Assembly (NCBI GenBank): GCA_002448875.1
Contig: DKAS01000237.1
Coordinates: forward strand, 1-14,211
From: Proteobacteria bacterium UBA6920
Lineage (GTDB): Bacteria > Pseudomonadota > Gammaproteobacteria > SG8-11
Length of the DNA: 14,211 bases
Direction of reading: 5' to 3'
Part shown: positions 1 through 6,930 of the stretch, in pieces
Layout: every line of letters starts with the position of its first letter
Position numbering within the stretch: position 1 is the first letter of the stretch
Notes under the pieces: generated by a model
The model's input: the letters and a program-made list of their open reading frames with translations, nothing else
What the model was told of the DNA's origin: nothing
The model's database searches: none
Made by a program: the position numbers and the translations under genes

Positions 1-517
1 TCAGGCATTTCTTGCTCTGGTGCACGAATTCGATCGGGTCCTCAACTGTCAGGATATGGCCGAATTCCTTGTCGTTGACGTAATCGATCATGCCCGCCAG
101 GGTGGTGGATTTGCCCGAACCGGTCGGTCCGGTCACCAGCACGATGCCACGCGGGAATTCGGAAATGCTCTTGAAGATGGCCGGGGCTTTCAATTCTTCC
201 AGGGTCAGGATCTTGGTGGGGATGGTTCGAAACACCGCGCCGGCGCCCCGGTTCTGGGTAAAAGCATTGACGCGAAAGCGCGCGATACCAGGCAGTTCGA
301 AGGAGAAGTCGTTTTCCAGGAACTCGTCATACTCCTTGCGTTGCTTGTCATTCATGATGTCGTAAATCAGGCTGTGCACCGTCTTGTGGTCCATGGGGGG
401 AACATTGATACGGCGCATGTCCCCGTCCACGCGGATCATGGGTGGAACACCTGCCGACAGATGCAAGTCCGAAGCGCCGTTTTTGACGCCAAAGGCCAGT
501 AATTCAGCGATATCCAT
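1..517 (-). CDS. pilT: Type IV pilus retraction ATPase PilT (N-terminal half, cut by window edge)
   Basis: Hexameric cytoplasmic ATPase that depolymerises type IV pili and so powers twitching motility. Read from an ATG at 515-517 on the minus strand, the frame stays open to the window edge and gives 172 residues, about half of the usual ~345. It opens MDIAELLAFGVKNGASDLHLSAG, close to Pseudomonas PilT from the first residue, which fixes the start. Visible parts are the N-terminal PAS-like domain (about 1-100), the arginine-rich stretch ARFRVNAFTQNRGAGAVFR (about 79-97), the Walker A GPTGSGKST (130-138) and the Asp-box region ILTVEDPIEF (155-164). The Walker B, His box and the AIRNLIRE motif that would separate PilT from PilU lie outside, but the N-terminus is PilT-like. 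A purine-rich GGGGA precedes the ATG. It is divergent from yggS, as in many gammaproteobacteria. Confidence 0.96.
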   Translation of the reverse strand, partial: MDIAELLAFGVKNGASDLHLSAGVPPMIRVDGDMRRINVPPMDHKTVHSLIYDIMNDKQRKEYDEFLENDFSFELPGIARFRVNAFTQNRGAGAVFRTIPTKILTLEELKAPAIFKSISEFPRGIVLVTGPTGSGKSTTLAGMIDYVNDKEFGHILTVEDPIEFVHQSKKCL

Positions 518-683
518 CGTTTTATTCCCCTACTGATTCGATTATTTAAGCCGGTGGTTCACAGGCCGTGGCCACTGGGGCATTCTGTATAGCGGCTGCC
601 GGTGCTGAATCTGAATATCGGCAGTGGAATTTTGCACGGGCCCTGCAGGTCTCGGGCCGTCGCAGGCAACAGATTGATTTGCC

Positions 684-713
684 TTGGAGTATTCTGCACA
701 GACACAGTACAAT
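684..713 (+). promoter_or_regulatory. Candidate sigma70 promoter for the yggS-proC-yggT-yggU unit
   Basis: A -10-like TACAAT (708-713) lies 18 bp after a weak -35-like TTGGAG (684-689). The start of transcription would fall near 720, giving a short leader before the yggS ATG at 735. The -10 is good and the -35 matches only half the consensus, so this is a tentative call. It sits in the pilT-yggS divergent gap, where I found no equally good promoter for pilT. Confidence 0.35.
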
Positions 714-734
714 TCCGGGGTCAGCGGAGCGGAA

Positions 735-1436
735 ATGAGTGATGTAGCGCATAATCTTGCCACGGTACGGCAGCAGATCGCACAGTGGGAGCGGCAGTAC
801 CATCGGCCGGCGGGATCCGTCACTCTGCTGGCCGTTAGCAAAGCGCAACCGGTGGCGGCCCTGCGCCAGGCTTACGCCGCGGGGCAGCGTGATTTCGCGG
901 AGAGTTACCTGCAGGAAGCGCGCGGCAAAATCGACCAAATGGCCGATTGTAACGCGACCTGGCATTTCATCGGACCGTTGCAATCCAACAAAACCCGCCC
1001 GGTAGCGGAAGGCTTCGCCTGGGTACACAGCCTGGATCGCTTGAAGACGGCGCAGCGCCTCAGTGCGCAGCGACCGCCGGAGTTGCCACCGCTCAATGTC
1101 TGCCTGCAAGTGAATATCAGCGGTGAACAGAGCAAATCCGGTGTGGCGCCGCAGGAGTTGGCCGGTCTGCTGGCGCAGCTGGCTGAGTTACCAGGTCTGC
1201 GCCTGCGCGGTCTGATGGCTATCCCCGCCGCGGAGACGGACTTTTCCCGCCAGCGCCAGGTATTCCGCCAGGTGCGCCAATTGTTTGAGGCGTTAAAAGC
1301 GCAATTTTCCCTGTTGCCATTTGATACACTGTCACTGGGCATGTCCGGTGACATGGAAGCTGCGGTAGCCGAAGGTTCGACCCTGGTGCGCGTCGGGACG
1401 GCGATTTTCGGCCCGCGTCAGGCGTCACAAGACTGA
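735..1436 (+). CDS. yggS: YggS/PLPBP-family pyridoxal 5'-phosphate homeostasis protein
   Basis: Cytoplasmic PLP-binding protein with an alanine-racemase-like TIM-barrel fold and no known enzyme activity; the family buffers free PLP and affects amino-acid and keto-acid metabolism. The ATG at 735 is preferred to an upstream in-frame TTG (684) because GGAG lies five bases before it and the 233-residue product matches the family length. The PLP lysine is K36 in LLAVSKAQP. WHFIGPLQSNK, NISGEQSKSG, GLMAIP, LSLGMSGDMEAAVAEGSTLVRVGTAIFG are also family signatures. One difference is visible: the usual FGENYVQE segment reads FAESYLQE. It heads a set of four same-strand genes; proC starts 28 bases after its stop, a pairing common across bacteria. 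Confidence 0.95.
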   Translation: MSDVAHNLATVRQQIAQWERQYHRPAGSVTLLAVSKAQPVAALRQAYAAGQRDFAESYLQEARGKIDQMADCNATWHFIGPLQSNKTRPVAEGFAWVHSLDRLKTAQRLSAQRPPELPPLNVCLQVNISGEQSKSGVAPQELAGLLAQLAELPGLRLRGLMAIPAAETDFSRQRQVFRQVRQLFEALKAQFSLLPFDTLSLGMSGDMEAAVAEGSTLVRVGTAIFGPRQASQD

Positions 1437-1464
1437 TGTTTTTACTCAAGATTTGGATACCAGG

Positions 1465-2286
1465 ATGAACAAGAAAACCATCGCATTCATCGGCGGCGGC
1501 AATATGGCGACCAGCCTTATCGGCGGCTTGATCAACGGGCATGTGTTACCGCAAAACATCTGGATCAGCGAACCGGATGCCGACAAGCGTCAGCTGCTGG
1601 CCGCCCGGTTCGGGGTACGCGCGGTCGCCGACAATACCACGGCCGCCGGCGCCGACATCGTCATTCTCGCCGTCAAACCGCAGGTCATGCTGGCGGTTGC
1701 CCGCGAAATCCAGCCGGTCATGCTGAAACACAAACCCCTGATCATCACTATTGCCGCGGGTGTGCGTATGGCATCGTTGGCGCGCAATCTGGGCGACGAT
1801 CTGCCCATCGTCCGCGCCATGCCCAACACGCCTGCCCTGTTGCAGACCGGCGCCACCGCCCTGATCGCCAATGCCCATGTCAGCCTGGGGCAGCGCAGCA
1901 GCGCCGAGTCCATCATGCGTTCCGTCGGCCTGACCCTGTGGCTGGAGAGCGAAGACCTGATGGATGCGGTGACCGCGGTCTCCGGCAGTGGTCCAGCCTA
2001 CTTCTTCCTGCTGATGGAAATGCTGCAGGAGGCGGCACAGCAACAAGGCCTGGATGCGACTTCGGCGCGCCTGCTGGTGCTGCAAACCGCCCTGGGTGCG
2101 GCGAAAATGGCGCTGGAAAGCGATCAGGATCCACAGGCCCTGCGCCGCCAGGTCACTTCGCCGGGAGGCACCACGGAGCGGGCGATCAGCACACTGCTGG
2201 ATGGTAACATACAGGACCTGTTCAACCGCGCTGTGGCCGACGCCACGCAACGCTCGCGGGAACTGGCGCAGCTGCTGGAAAAATAA
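1465..2286 (+). CDS. proC: Pyrroline-5-carboxylate reductase
   Basis: Catalyses the last step of proline synthesis, reducing 1-pyrroline-5-carboxylate with NAD(P)H in the cytoplasm. The 273-residue product has the N-terminal Rossmann motif FIGGGNMA (8-15), AVKPQ (69-73), IRAMPNTPA-type VRAMPNTPA (116-124), the family signature DAVTAVSGSGPAYFFLLMEML (begins 167) and the C-terminal SPGGTT (232-237). The ATG at 1465 is chosen over an in-frame TTG at 1453 because MNKKTIAFIGG aligns with the family N-terminus; the Shine-Dalgarno is weak (GGA at 1456-1458). It lies between yggS and yggT on the same strand and is probably co-transcribed with both. Confidence 0.97.
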   Translation: MNKKTIAFIGGGNMATSLIGGLINGHVLPQNIWISEPDADKRQLLAARFGVRAVADNTTAAGADIVILAVKPQVMLAVAREIQPVMLKHKPLIITIAAGVRMASLARNLGDDLPIVRAMPNTPALLQTGATALIANAHVSLGQRSSAESIMRSVGLTLWLESEDLMDAVTAVSGSGPAYFFLLMEMLQEAAQQQGLDATSARLLVLQTALGAAKMALESDQDPQALRRQVTSPGGTTERAISTLLDGNIQDLFNRAVADATQRSRELAQLLEK

Positions 2287-2308
2287 TAATCAACCTGGAG
2301 AAACAACT

Positions 2309-2896
2309 ATGGGCGGGTCGCACCTGGGCAATGCCGGCATCTTTCTCATTACCACCTTGTTTGGCATGTATACGCTGGCGGTCATGCTGCGCTTCCTGCT
2401 GCAGATCGTCCGTGCGGATTTTTACAACCCGGTCAGCCAGTTCATCGTCAAAGTAACCAACCCGCCGCTACGCCCCCTGCGCCGCGTCATTCCCGGCGTT
2501 GGCGGTATCGATATGGCGGCGGTGGTACTGATGCTGGTGTTAAAGTTCGTCGAGCTGTTCATTGTCGGCCTGCTGATGGGATATACCTTCAATGTCATTG
2601 GCCTGGCGGCCCAGTCCCTGGTCGAGCTGCTGCGGTTAACGGTGGATGTGTTTTTTTACTCGATACTGATCCAGGTGATTCTCAGCTGGGTCAGCCCCGG
2701 TGGCTATAACCCGGTGGTATCGCTGCTGTACAGCCTCAATGAACCCATACTGCGCCCGGCCCGCCGCCTGTTGCCGCCGGTCCATGGCTTCGATCTATCG
2801 CCCGTTATCGCTATGATCTTCCTGCAATTGGTCAATCTTGTGGTGATCGCATCGATCAGTGATCTGGCGCAAAGCCTGCTGCGCCTGTCCGGTTGA
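2309..2896 (+). CDS. yggT: YggT-family integral membrane protein
   Basis: Small inner-membrane protein of the YGGT family; relatives have been linked to osmotic tolerance, cell division or thylakoid organisation, and the exact role here is unknown. The 195-residue product is an internal duplication. Each half has a hydrophobic helix, an NP...LRP.RR segment (NPPLRPLRRVIPGVGGID around 51-68; NEPILRPARRLLPPVHGFD around 144-162) and another hydrophobic helix. Likely membrane segments are about 8-32, 68-92, 108-128 and 163-183. GGAG (2297-2300) lies eight bases before the ATG. It begins 22 bases after the proC stop, a neighbourhood conserved in many gammaproteobacteria. Confidence 0.93.
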   Translation: MGGSHLGNAGIFLITTLFGMYTLAVMLRFLLQIVRADFYNPVSQFIVKVTNPPLRPLRRVIPGVGGIDMAAVVLMLVLKFVELFIVGLLMGYTFNVIGLAAQSLVELLRLTVDVFFYSILIQVILSWVSPGGYNPVVSLLYSLNEPILRPARRLLPPVHGFDLSPVIAMIFLQLVNLVVIASISDLAQSLLRLSG

Positions 2897-2905
2897 TACC
2901 ACGCC

Positions 2906-3205
2906 ATGGCCGCGTCCTGGTATCAATGGCAGGACAGCGATCTGCTGGTCCGCGTGTGGGCGCAACCGCGCGCCCGCCGCGATGAAATCGCCGGCCTGCA
3001 TGGTGACTGCCTCAAGGTGCGGGTAACCGCCCCCCCGGAGGATGGCCGGGCGAATCAGGCCATTATCCAGGTGCTGGCCGCCGTTTTTGCGCTGGCCCCC
3101 AGCCGCGTCGCTCTGGTCAGCGGTGGCAGCGGGCGGGCCAAAACCTTTCGTATTTCCGGGCCGGGATTACGGGATCCGCAGGTGGTGCTGGCCGCAATCC
3201 CTTGA
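2906..3205 (+). CDS. yggU: YggU/DUF167-family small protein
   Basis: A 99-residue DUF167 (YggU) protein of unknown biochemical function. The visible family motifs are VRVWAQPRARRDEIAGLHGDCLKVRVTAPPEDGRANQAII, that is Q-P-[RK]-A then the invariant APP.DG.AN, and the late SGGSGRAKTFRI stretch. Length matches the E. coli protein (96 residues). The ATG at 2906 lies nine bases after the yggT stop and has no clear Shine-Dalgarno, which fits translational coupling to yggT. It is the last gene of the yggS-proC-yggT-yggU set. In Pseudomonas and relatives metX/metW often follow; here that place is taken by a dynamin-like gene. Confidence 0.93.
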   Translation: MAASWYQWQDSDLLVRVWAQPRARRDEIAGLHGDCLKVRVTAPPEDGRANQAIIQVLAAVFALAPSRVALVSGGSGRAKTFRISGPGLRDPQVVLAAIP

Positions 3206-3395
3206 CCGGCCCGACGGCCCGTAAATCCCCCGCCGCAGAACCTGGAATAGGATTGTATGTAAAAGGTTTTTTTATTATTTCTTATCTAAACTTCCCGGAT
3301 TCCTTGTCGATAACAGGCAAAGCAGCGCCACCTTGCGGCTTGTCGTGTGTTTTCGCGCGTCGGTCTGGAATACGTCCGGGTAGAATTAAATTTTG
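3206..3395. other. AT-richer gap between yggU and the dynamin-like gene
   Basis: This 190-bp stretch carries no convincing gene. It includes an A/T-rich patch (about 3252-3295) with a run of seven T at 3267-3273, but no stem precedes it, so I do not call a terminator. A TAGAAT hexamer at 3381-3386 would place a transcription start almost on the dynamin ATG, but no -35 element is seen 16-18 bp upstream. The change in composition from the genes on both sides suggests a regulatory region or a junction left by gene gain. Confidence 0.5.
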
Positions 3396-5354
3396 ATGAA
3401 AGAACAGCTTACCAAACACCTTGAGGTCTACGCCCGCTGGAAGGCTTTGATGATACGCAACATCAAGTCTTACCAGGAGTGGCTGGTGAAGCAAGGCATG
3501 AATGAGGCCGAAGATGACCTGCGCATCTTCGAAGTCATCGACTCCCTGACCTCGGACCAGCTGACCGTGGCGTTTGTCGCCGAATTTTCCCGCGGCAAGA
3601 CGGAATTGATCAACGCGATATTTTTCGCGGACTACCAGCGGCGCCTGTTGCCGTCGGCGGCTGGACGCACGACCATGTGCCCGACCGAATTGTTCTACGA
3701 CCGCGAGACCAACCAGGCCTACATCCGCCTGCTGCCCATAGAGACGCGCTCCGAAGATACCACCATCGCCGAATACAAGCAGGAACCGACTTACTGGAAC
3801 ACCATTACGCTCGACGTCAACAACCCGGATTCCATGGTCGAAACCTTCAAAGAGATTGTCAAGGTCAAGACGGTGTCCGTGGGTGAGGCCAAGCGCCTGG
3901 GGCTTTATCTGGAAGAACATGAGATCCAGGGTTTGAAGGAAATCGAGGTGCCGGTGTGGCGCCATGCACTGGTCAGCTTTCCCCACCCCATGCTGCAGCA
4001 GGGGCTGGTCATTCTCGATACCCCCGGCCTCAACGCCCTGGGCAACGAGCCGGAATTGACCATGGAAATGATTCCGCAGGCGCAGGCAGTGTTGTTTATC
4101 CTGGCGGCGGACACCGGCGTCACCCGCTCCGACCTGGAAATGTGGAAGCACCATATCACCCCTTACATAAACAGCGCCAACACCGGGGTGCTGGTGGCGC
4201 TGAACAAGGTGGATACCCTGTGGGACGAGCTGAAGGATGAAGCCACGGTGCTGGCCAACATCAAATCGCAGTGCGTGTCCACCGGCAAGCAGCTGAATAT
4301 CAAGGAAGAGAAAGTCTTCCCGGTATCCGCGCAGAAAGGGCTGTTGTCCAAAATAAAGCACGACGAGAAACTGCTGCTGCGCAGCGGCCTGCCGCGGCTG
4401 GAAGAGTACATCAGCAAGGAAATTCTGCCGTCCAAACAGAGCATCGTGCGCGAAAATCTGCTCAATAAGATCGGCGCCCGCATCGAGAGCACCAAGGAGC
4501 TGCTGACCGGTCGCTACGAGGCGGCCAAGCAGCAGCTGAAGGAATTGCAGTCGCTCAGCGGCAAGAACACCGACGTCATTCTGCAACTTATGAACAAGGC
4601 GCGCGAGTCGCAGGCGGTGTACAAGCAGAATGTGGAGAACTTTCAGACCAGTCGGCATGTGCTTTCGCAGCAGGTGAAGGCGGTGCTGGACACTCTGAGC
4701 CTGGAGAATTTCGATAAGATCATCTCCAAGACCCGCAATGAGATGGTAGACAGCTGGACCACCAAGGGCATGAAGAATGGCATGAAGTTCTTTTTCGACA
4801 ATGCCAAGCAGGTGATTGATCAGGTCGCCTGGCAGGCGGACAAGTCAAACGAGATCGTGCGCGCCATCTATCAGCGCTTCAAGGAGGATCATCAGATCGA
4901 CGTGCGTCCGGAGCTGTTTACCACCAAGAAATACGTGGCGCAGCTGGAGCGTTTGTATCGCGAAGCGGAGGCGTTCCGCAACAGCCCCGTTACCACCATG
5001 ACCGAACAGAGTTTCGTGGTCAAGAAGTTCTTCGTGCAGTTGGTGAGCCATGCGCGCAACATCCTGTTCCAGGCGCACCAGGATGCCGAGTCCTGGGCCA
5101 AGAACGTGATGAAACCACTGGCGGCCCGTATCAAGGAACGCAAGCATCAGCTGGAACAGCACCTGGAGAGTCTGCAGAAGATTAAGGCGTCGCGGGAAAA
5201 GCTGGACGAGAAGATCCAGGAACTCGAAGGTATGTGCGCCAACCTGACCAAGCAGATCACCACCATAGACGCCATTCTGCGCGCCATCAACACGCCCCTG
5301 CCGGAGCTGACGGCGCAGGCGCAGGCGGAAAAGAAACAGGCGGTGAAAGCCTAA
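3396..5354 (+). CDS. Dynamin-like large GTPase
   Basis: A 652-residue bacterial dynamin-family protein. Family members bind GTP, self-assemble on membranes and reshape, fuse or protect them; the role of this one is unknown. GTPase motifs are in order: P-loop AEFSRGKT (62-69), a switch-I-like TTMCPTELFY (92-101), G3 DTPG (208-211) followed by LNALG, G4 NKVD (270-273) and G5-like SAQKG (311-315). The rest (about 340-652) is charged, helical and coiled-coil-like, especially 575-625. No membrane segment is seen; the Phe-rich patch near 459-470 or the stretch near 540-560 could be a membrane-contacting tip (inference). The first P-loop residue is Ala instead of Gly, and G4 is NKxD, not the TKxD common in eukaryotic dynamins. 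Start: ATG at 3396; the in-frame TTG just before it is possible. No clear Shine-Dalgarno. It has no neighbouring second dynamin gene. Confidence 0.88.
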   Translation: MKEQLTKHLEVYARWKALMIRNIKSYQEWLVKQGMNEAEDDLRIFEVIDSLTSDQLTVAFVAEFSRGKTELINAIFFADYQRRLLPSAAGRTTMCPTELFYDRETNQAYIRLLPIETRSEDTTIAEYKQEPTYWNTITLDVNNPDSMVETFKEIVKVKTVSVGEAKRLGLYLEEHEIQGLKEIEVPVWRHALVSFPHPMLQQGLVILDTPGLNALGNEPELTMEMIPQAQAVLFILAADTGVTRSDLEMWKHHITPYINSANTGVLVALNKVDTLWDELKDEATVLANIKSQCVSTGKQLNIKEEKVFPVSAQKGLLSKIKHDEKLLLRSGLPRLEEYISKEILPSKQSIVRENLLNKIGARIESTKELLTGRYEAAKQQLKELQSLSGKNTDVILQLMNKARESQAVYKQNVENFQTSRHVLSQQVKAVLDTLSLENFDKIISKTRNEMVDSWTTKGMKNGMKFFFDNAKQVIDQVAWQADKSNEIVRAIYQRFKEDHQIDVRPELFTTKKYVAQLERLYREAEAFRNSPVTTMTEQSFVVKKFFVQLVSHARNILFQAHQDAESWAKNVMKPLAARIKERKHQLEQHLESLQKIKASREKLDEKIQELEGMCANLTKQITTIDAILRAINTPLPELTAQAQAEKKQAVKA

Positions 5355-5364
5355 GCGGCGCCGC

Positions 5365-6138
5365 CTACAGGGGCAGGTCGTAGTCTATGGTCAGGGGCGC
5401 GTGATCGGAAAAGCGCTGGTCCTTGTAGATAGCCGCTCCCCGCACCTTGCCGGCCAGTCCCGGCGTTATCATCTGATAGTCGATGCGCCACCCCACGTTT
5501 TTCGCCCAGGCCTGGCCGCGGTTAGACCACCAGGTGTACTGTTCGGCCTCCTGGTTCACCACCCGGAAGGCGTCGACCCAGCCGGCGGCGCCCAGCAGCT
5601 CATCCAGCCAGGCGCGTTCCTCGGGCAGGAAGCCGGAATTTTTCTGATTGCCGCGCCAGTTTTTCAAATCAATATTGCGGTGAGCGATATTCCAGTCGCC
5701 GCAGATGATATAGTCCCGCTGCATCTGCCGCAGGCGTTTAAACTGCGGCATCAGTCTGGCCATCATGTCGAACTTCACGGCCTGGCGTTCTTCCGACGAG
5801 GAGCCGGAGGGCAGGTACAGCGACGCCACGCTCAGATCGCCGAAATCCGCCTGCAGGTATCGGCCCTCGCCGTCGAAATCCGGCCAGCCCATGCCGCGAA
5901 TCAGCCGGTCGGGTTGGCGGCGGCAGAACAGGGCGACGCCGCTGTACCCTTTTTTTTCCGCGTCGTGATAATAAACGTGGTAGCCCGCGGGGTAGTGCAG
6001 GGATTTATCCAGTTGATGTTCCTGGGCTTTCGTCTCCTGCAGACAGACCACATCGGCGTTCTGCCCGGCCAGCCAGGTAAACAGGCCTTTGCTGGCGGCA
6101 GAACGAATGCCATTGACGTTGACGGTGATGACGCGCAT
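5365..6138 (-). CDS. Exonuclease III / Crc-family protein with intact catalytic residues
   Basis: Endonuclease/exonuclease/phosphatase-fold protein, 257 residues, predicted 3'-5' exonuclease and AP endonuclease for DNA repair. Visible active-site residues are N7 in VNVNGIR, E35 in LQETK, Y108 in SLYLPSG, D148 and N150 in GDWNIAHRNIDLKNW, D220 in WRIDYQ and D245-H246 in FSDHAPL. Its place, divergent from pyrE, is that of crc in Pseudomonas, and stretches such as DLKNWRGNQKNSGFLPEERAW and YQMITPGL look like Crc. Pseudomonas Crc, a translational repressor partner of Hfq, has lost several of these residues; this protein has not, so nuclease is the better call. The ATG at 6136-6138 matches the family N-terminus; an upstream ATG (6181-6183) lies inside a palindrome. 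It converges with the dynamin gene, with ten bases between stops. Confidence 0.93.
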   Translation of the reverse strand: MRVITVNVNGIRSAASKGLFTWLAGQNADVVCLQETKAQEHQLDKSLHYPAGYHVYYHDAEKKGYSGVALFCRRQPDRLIRGMGWPDFDGEGRYLQADFGDLSVASLYLPSGSSSEERQAVKFDMMARLMPQFKRLRQMQRDYIICGDWNIAHRNIDLKNWRGNQKNSGFLPEERAWLDELLGAAGWVDAFRVVNQEAEQYTWWSNRGQAWAKNVGWRIDYQMITPGLAGKVRGAAIYKDQRFSDHAPLTIDYDLPL

Positions 6139-6168
6139 GGGACGGCTGTTTTCCGCAAGGGGAAGCGT

Positions 6169-6187
6169 TACAATGGCGCCCATTGTA
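6169..6187. promoter_or_regulatory. 19-bp perfect palindrome between exonuclease III and pyrE (possible operator or divergent -10 pair)
   Basis: TACAATGG (6169-6176), a three-base centre CGC, then CCATTGTA (6180-6187): two perfect eight-base arms. Each strand therefore carries a TACAAT hexamer, one match short of the sigma70 -10 consensus. The minus-strand copy would start transcription near 6175, upstream of the exonuclease ATG at 6138 and downstream of the alternative ATG at 6183, which supports the shorter start. The plus-strand copy would give a pyrE leader of about 75 bases. No strong -35 is seen on either side. It could equally be a dimeric regulator site. Confidence 0.5.
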
Positions 6188-6256
6188 CTCGTAACGCCCC
6201 CGTTGTGGCCACCGGCCGCACCGGCGTTTTGCCCAGTAATTCAGCGGGAGTGACCC

Positions 6257-6901
6257 ATGCAGACGTACCAGCAGGAATTTCTCGATTTCGCCCTGGAAAA
6301 AGGCGTGTTGCGGTTTGGCGAGTTTGTTCTCAAGTCGGGCCGGTTGAGTCCGTATTTTTTCAATGCCGGCCTGTTCAATTCCGGGGCGGCAGTGGCGCGT
6401 CTGGGCTTGTACTATGCGCAAGCCATCAAGAATTCGGGTATCGGCTTCGACATGCTGTTCGGTCCGGCCTATAAGGGCATTCCACTGGCGACCGCGACAG
6501 TGGCGGCGCTGTATGAGCTCTACCGCCTGGATATTCCTTTTGCCTTCAATCGCAAGGAGGCCAAGGATCATGGCGAGGGTGGAATCTTCGTTGGCGCTCC
6601 GGTCAAAGGCCGGGTGCTGGTCATCGACGATGTGATTTCCGCCGGTACCTCCGTGCGCGAATCGGTCAGCATGATCGAGTCCCAGCAAGCGACGCTGGCC
6701 GGGGTGGCCATCGCTCTGGACCGCCAGGAACGGGGTACCGGCAGCCGGTCAGCGATACAGGAAGTGGAGGAGTCCCTGGGGGTGAAGGTCGTCAGTATCG
6801 TCAATCTCGCCGTCCTGATCGCCTATCTGGAGAACAAGCCCGGCTATGAAGAGCAGCTGGAAAAAATGCTGGCCTACCGGCGCCAGTATGGCGTGCAGTA
6901 G
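6257..6901 (+). CDS. pyrE: Orotate phosphoribosyltransferase
   Basis: Makes orotidine 5'-monophosphate from orotate and PRPP in de novo pyrimidine synthesis; a cytoplasmic homodimer in the family. The 214-residue product equals the usual gammaproteobacterial length (~213). It shows [16 protein letters not shown] near the N-terminus, [10 protein letters not shown] (69-78), the catalytic loop [13 protein letters not shown] (97-109) that reaches the partner subunit's active site, and the PRPP-binding loop [13 protein letters not shown] (120-132). GGGAG (6246-6250) lies six bases before the ATG. It is divergent from the exonuclease III/Crc-family gene and converges with the permease gene, as part of a neighbourhood resembling Pseudomonas argB-pyrE-crc; rph is not present. 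Confidence 0.97.
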   Translation: MQTYQQEFLDFALEKGVLRFGEFVLKSGRLSPYFFNAGLFNSGAAVARLGLYYAQAIKNSGIGFDMLFGPAYKGIPLATATVAALYELYRLDIPFAFNRKEAKDHGEGGIFVGAPVKGRVLVIDDVISAGTSVRESVSMIESQQATLAGVAIALDRQERGTGSRSAIQEVEESLGVKVVSIVNLAVLIAYLENKPGYEEQLEKMLAYRRQYGVQ

Positions 6902-6930
6902 GCAAACGCCGGTCGGTTGGGCGGGGCGGG

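Noticed and set aside
3201..3280. Terminator after yggU
   Set aside because: GGCC-CGAC-GGCC has a four-base stem without a following T run, and the later run of seven T has no stem before it.
3282..4658. Long minus-strand open frame opposite the dynamin-like gene (458 codons)
   Set aside because: Its translation is rich in Leu, Gln, His and Arg with no family motif, and it lies fully antisense to a gene with all GTPase motifs; typical of a GC-rich shadow frame.
5346..5366. GC-rich palindrome GCGGCGCCGC between convergent stops
   Set aside because: It has no loop and no T tract on either strand, so it is not a convincing bidirectional terminator.
6190..6256. Possible pyrE attenuator: CCGG-loop-CCGG followed by TTTTG
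   Set aside because: The stem is only four uninterrupted base pairs and the T run is short; too weak to call an intrinsic terminator.
5401..6474. Plus-strand open frame across the exonuclease III gene and the pyrE start
   Set aside because: It overlaps two clearly recognised genes in other frames and shows no recognisable domain.
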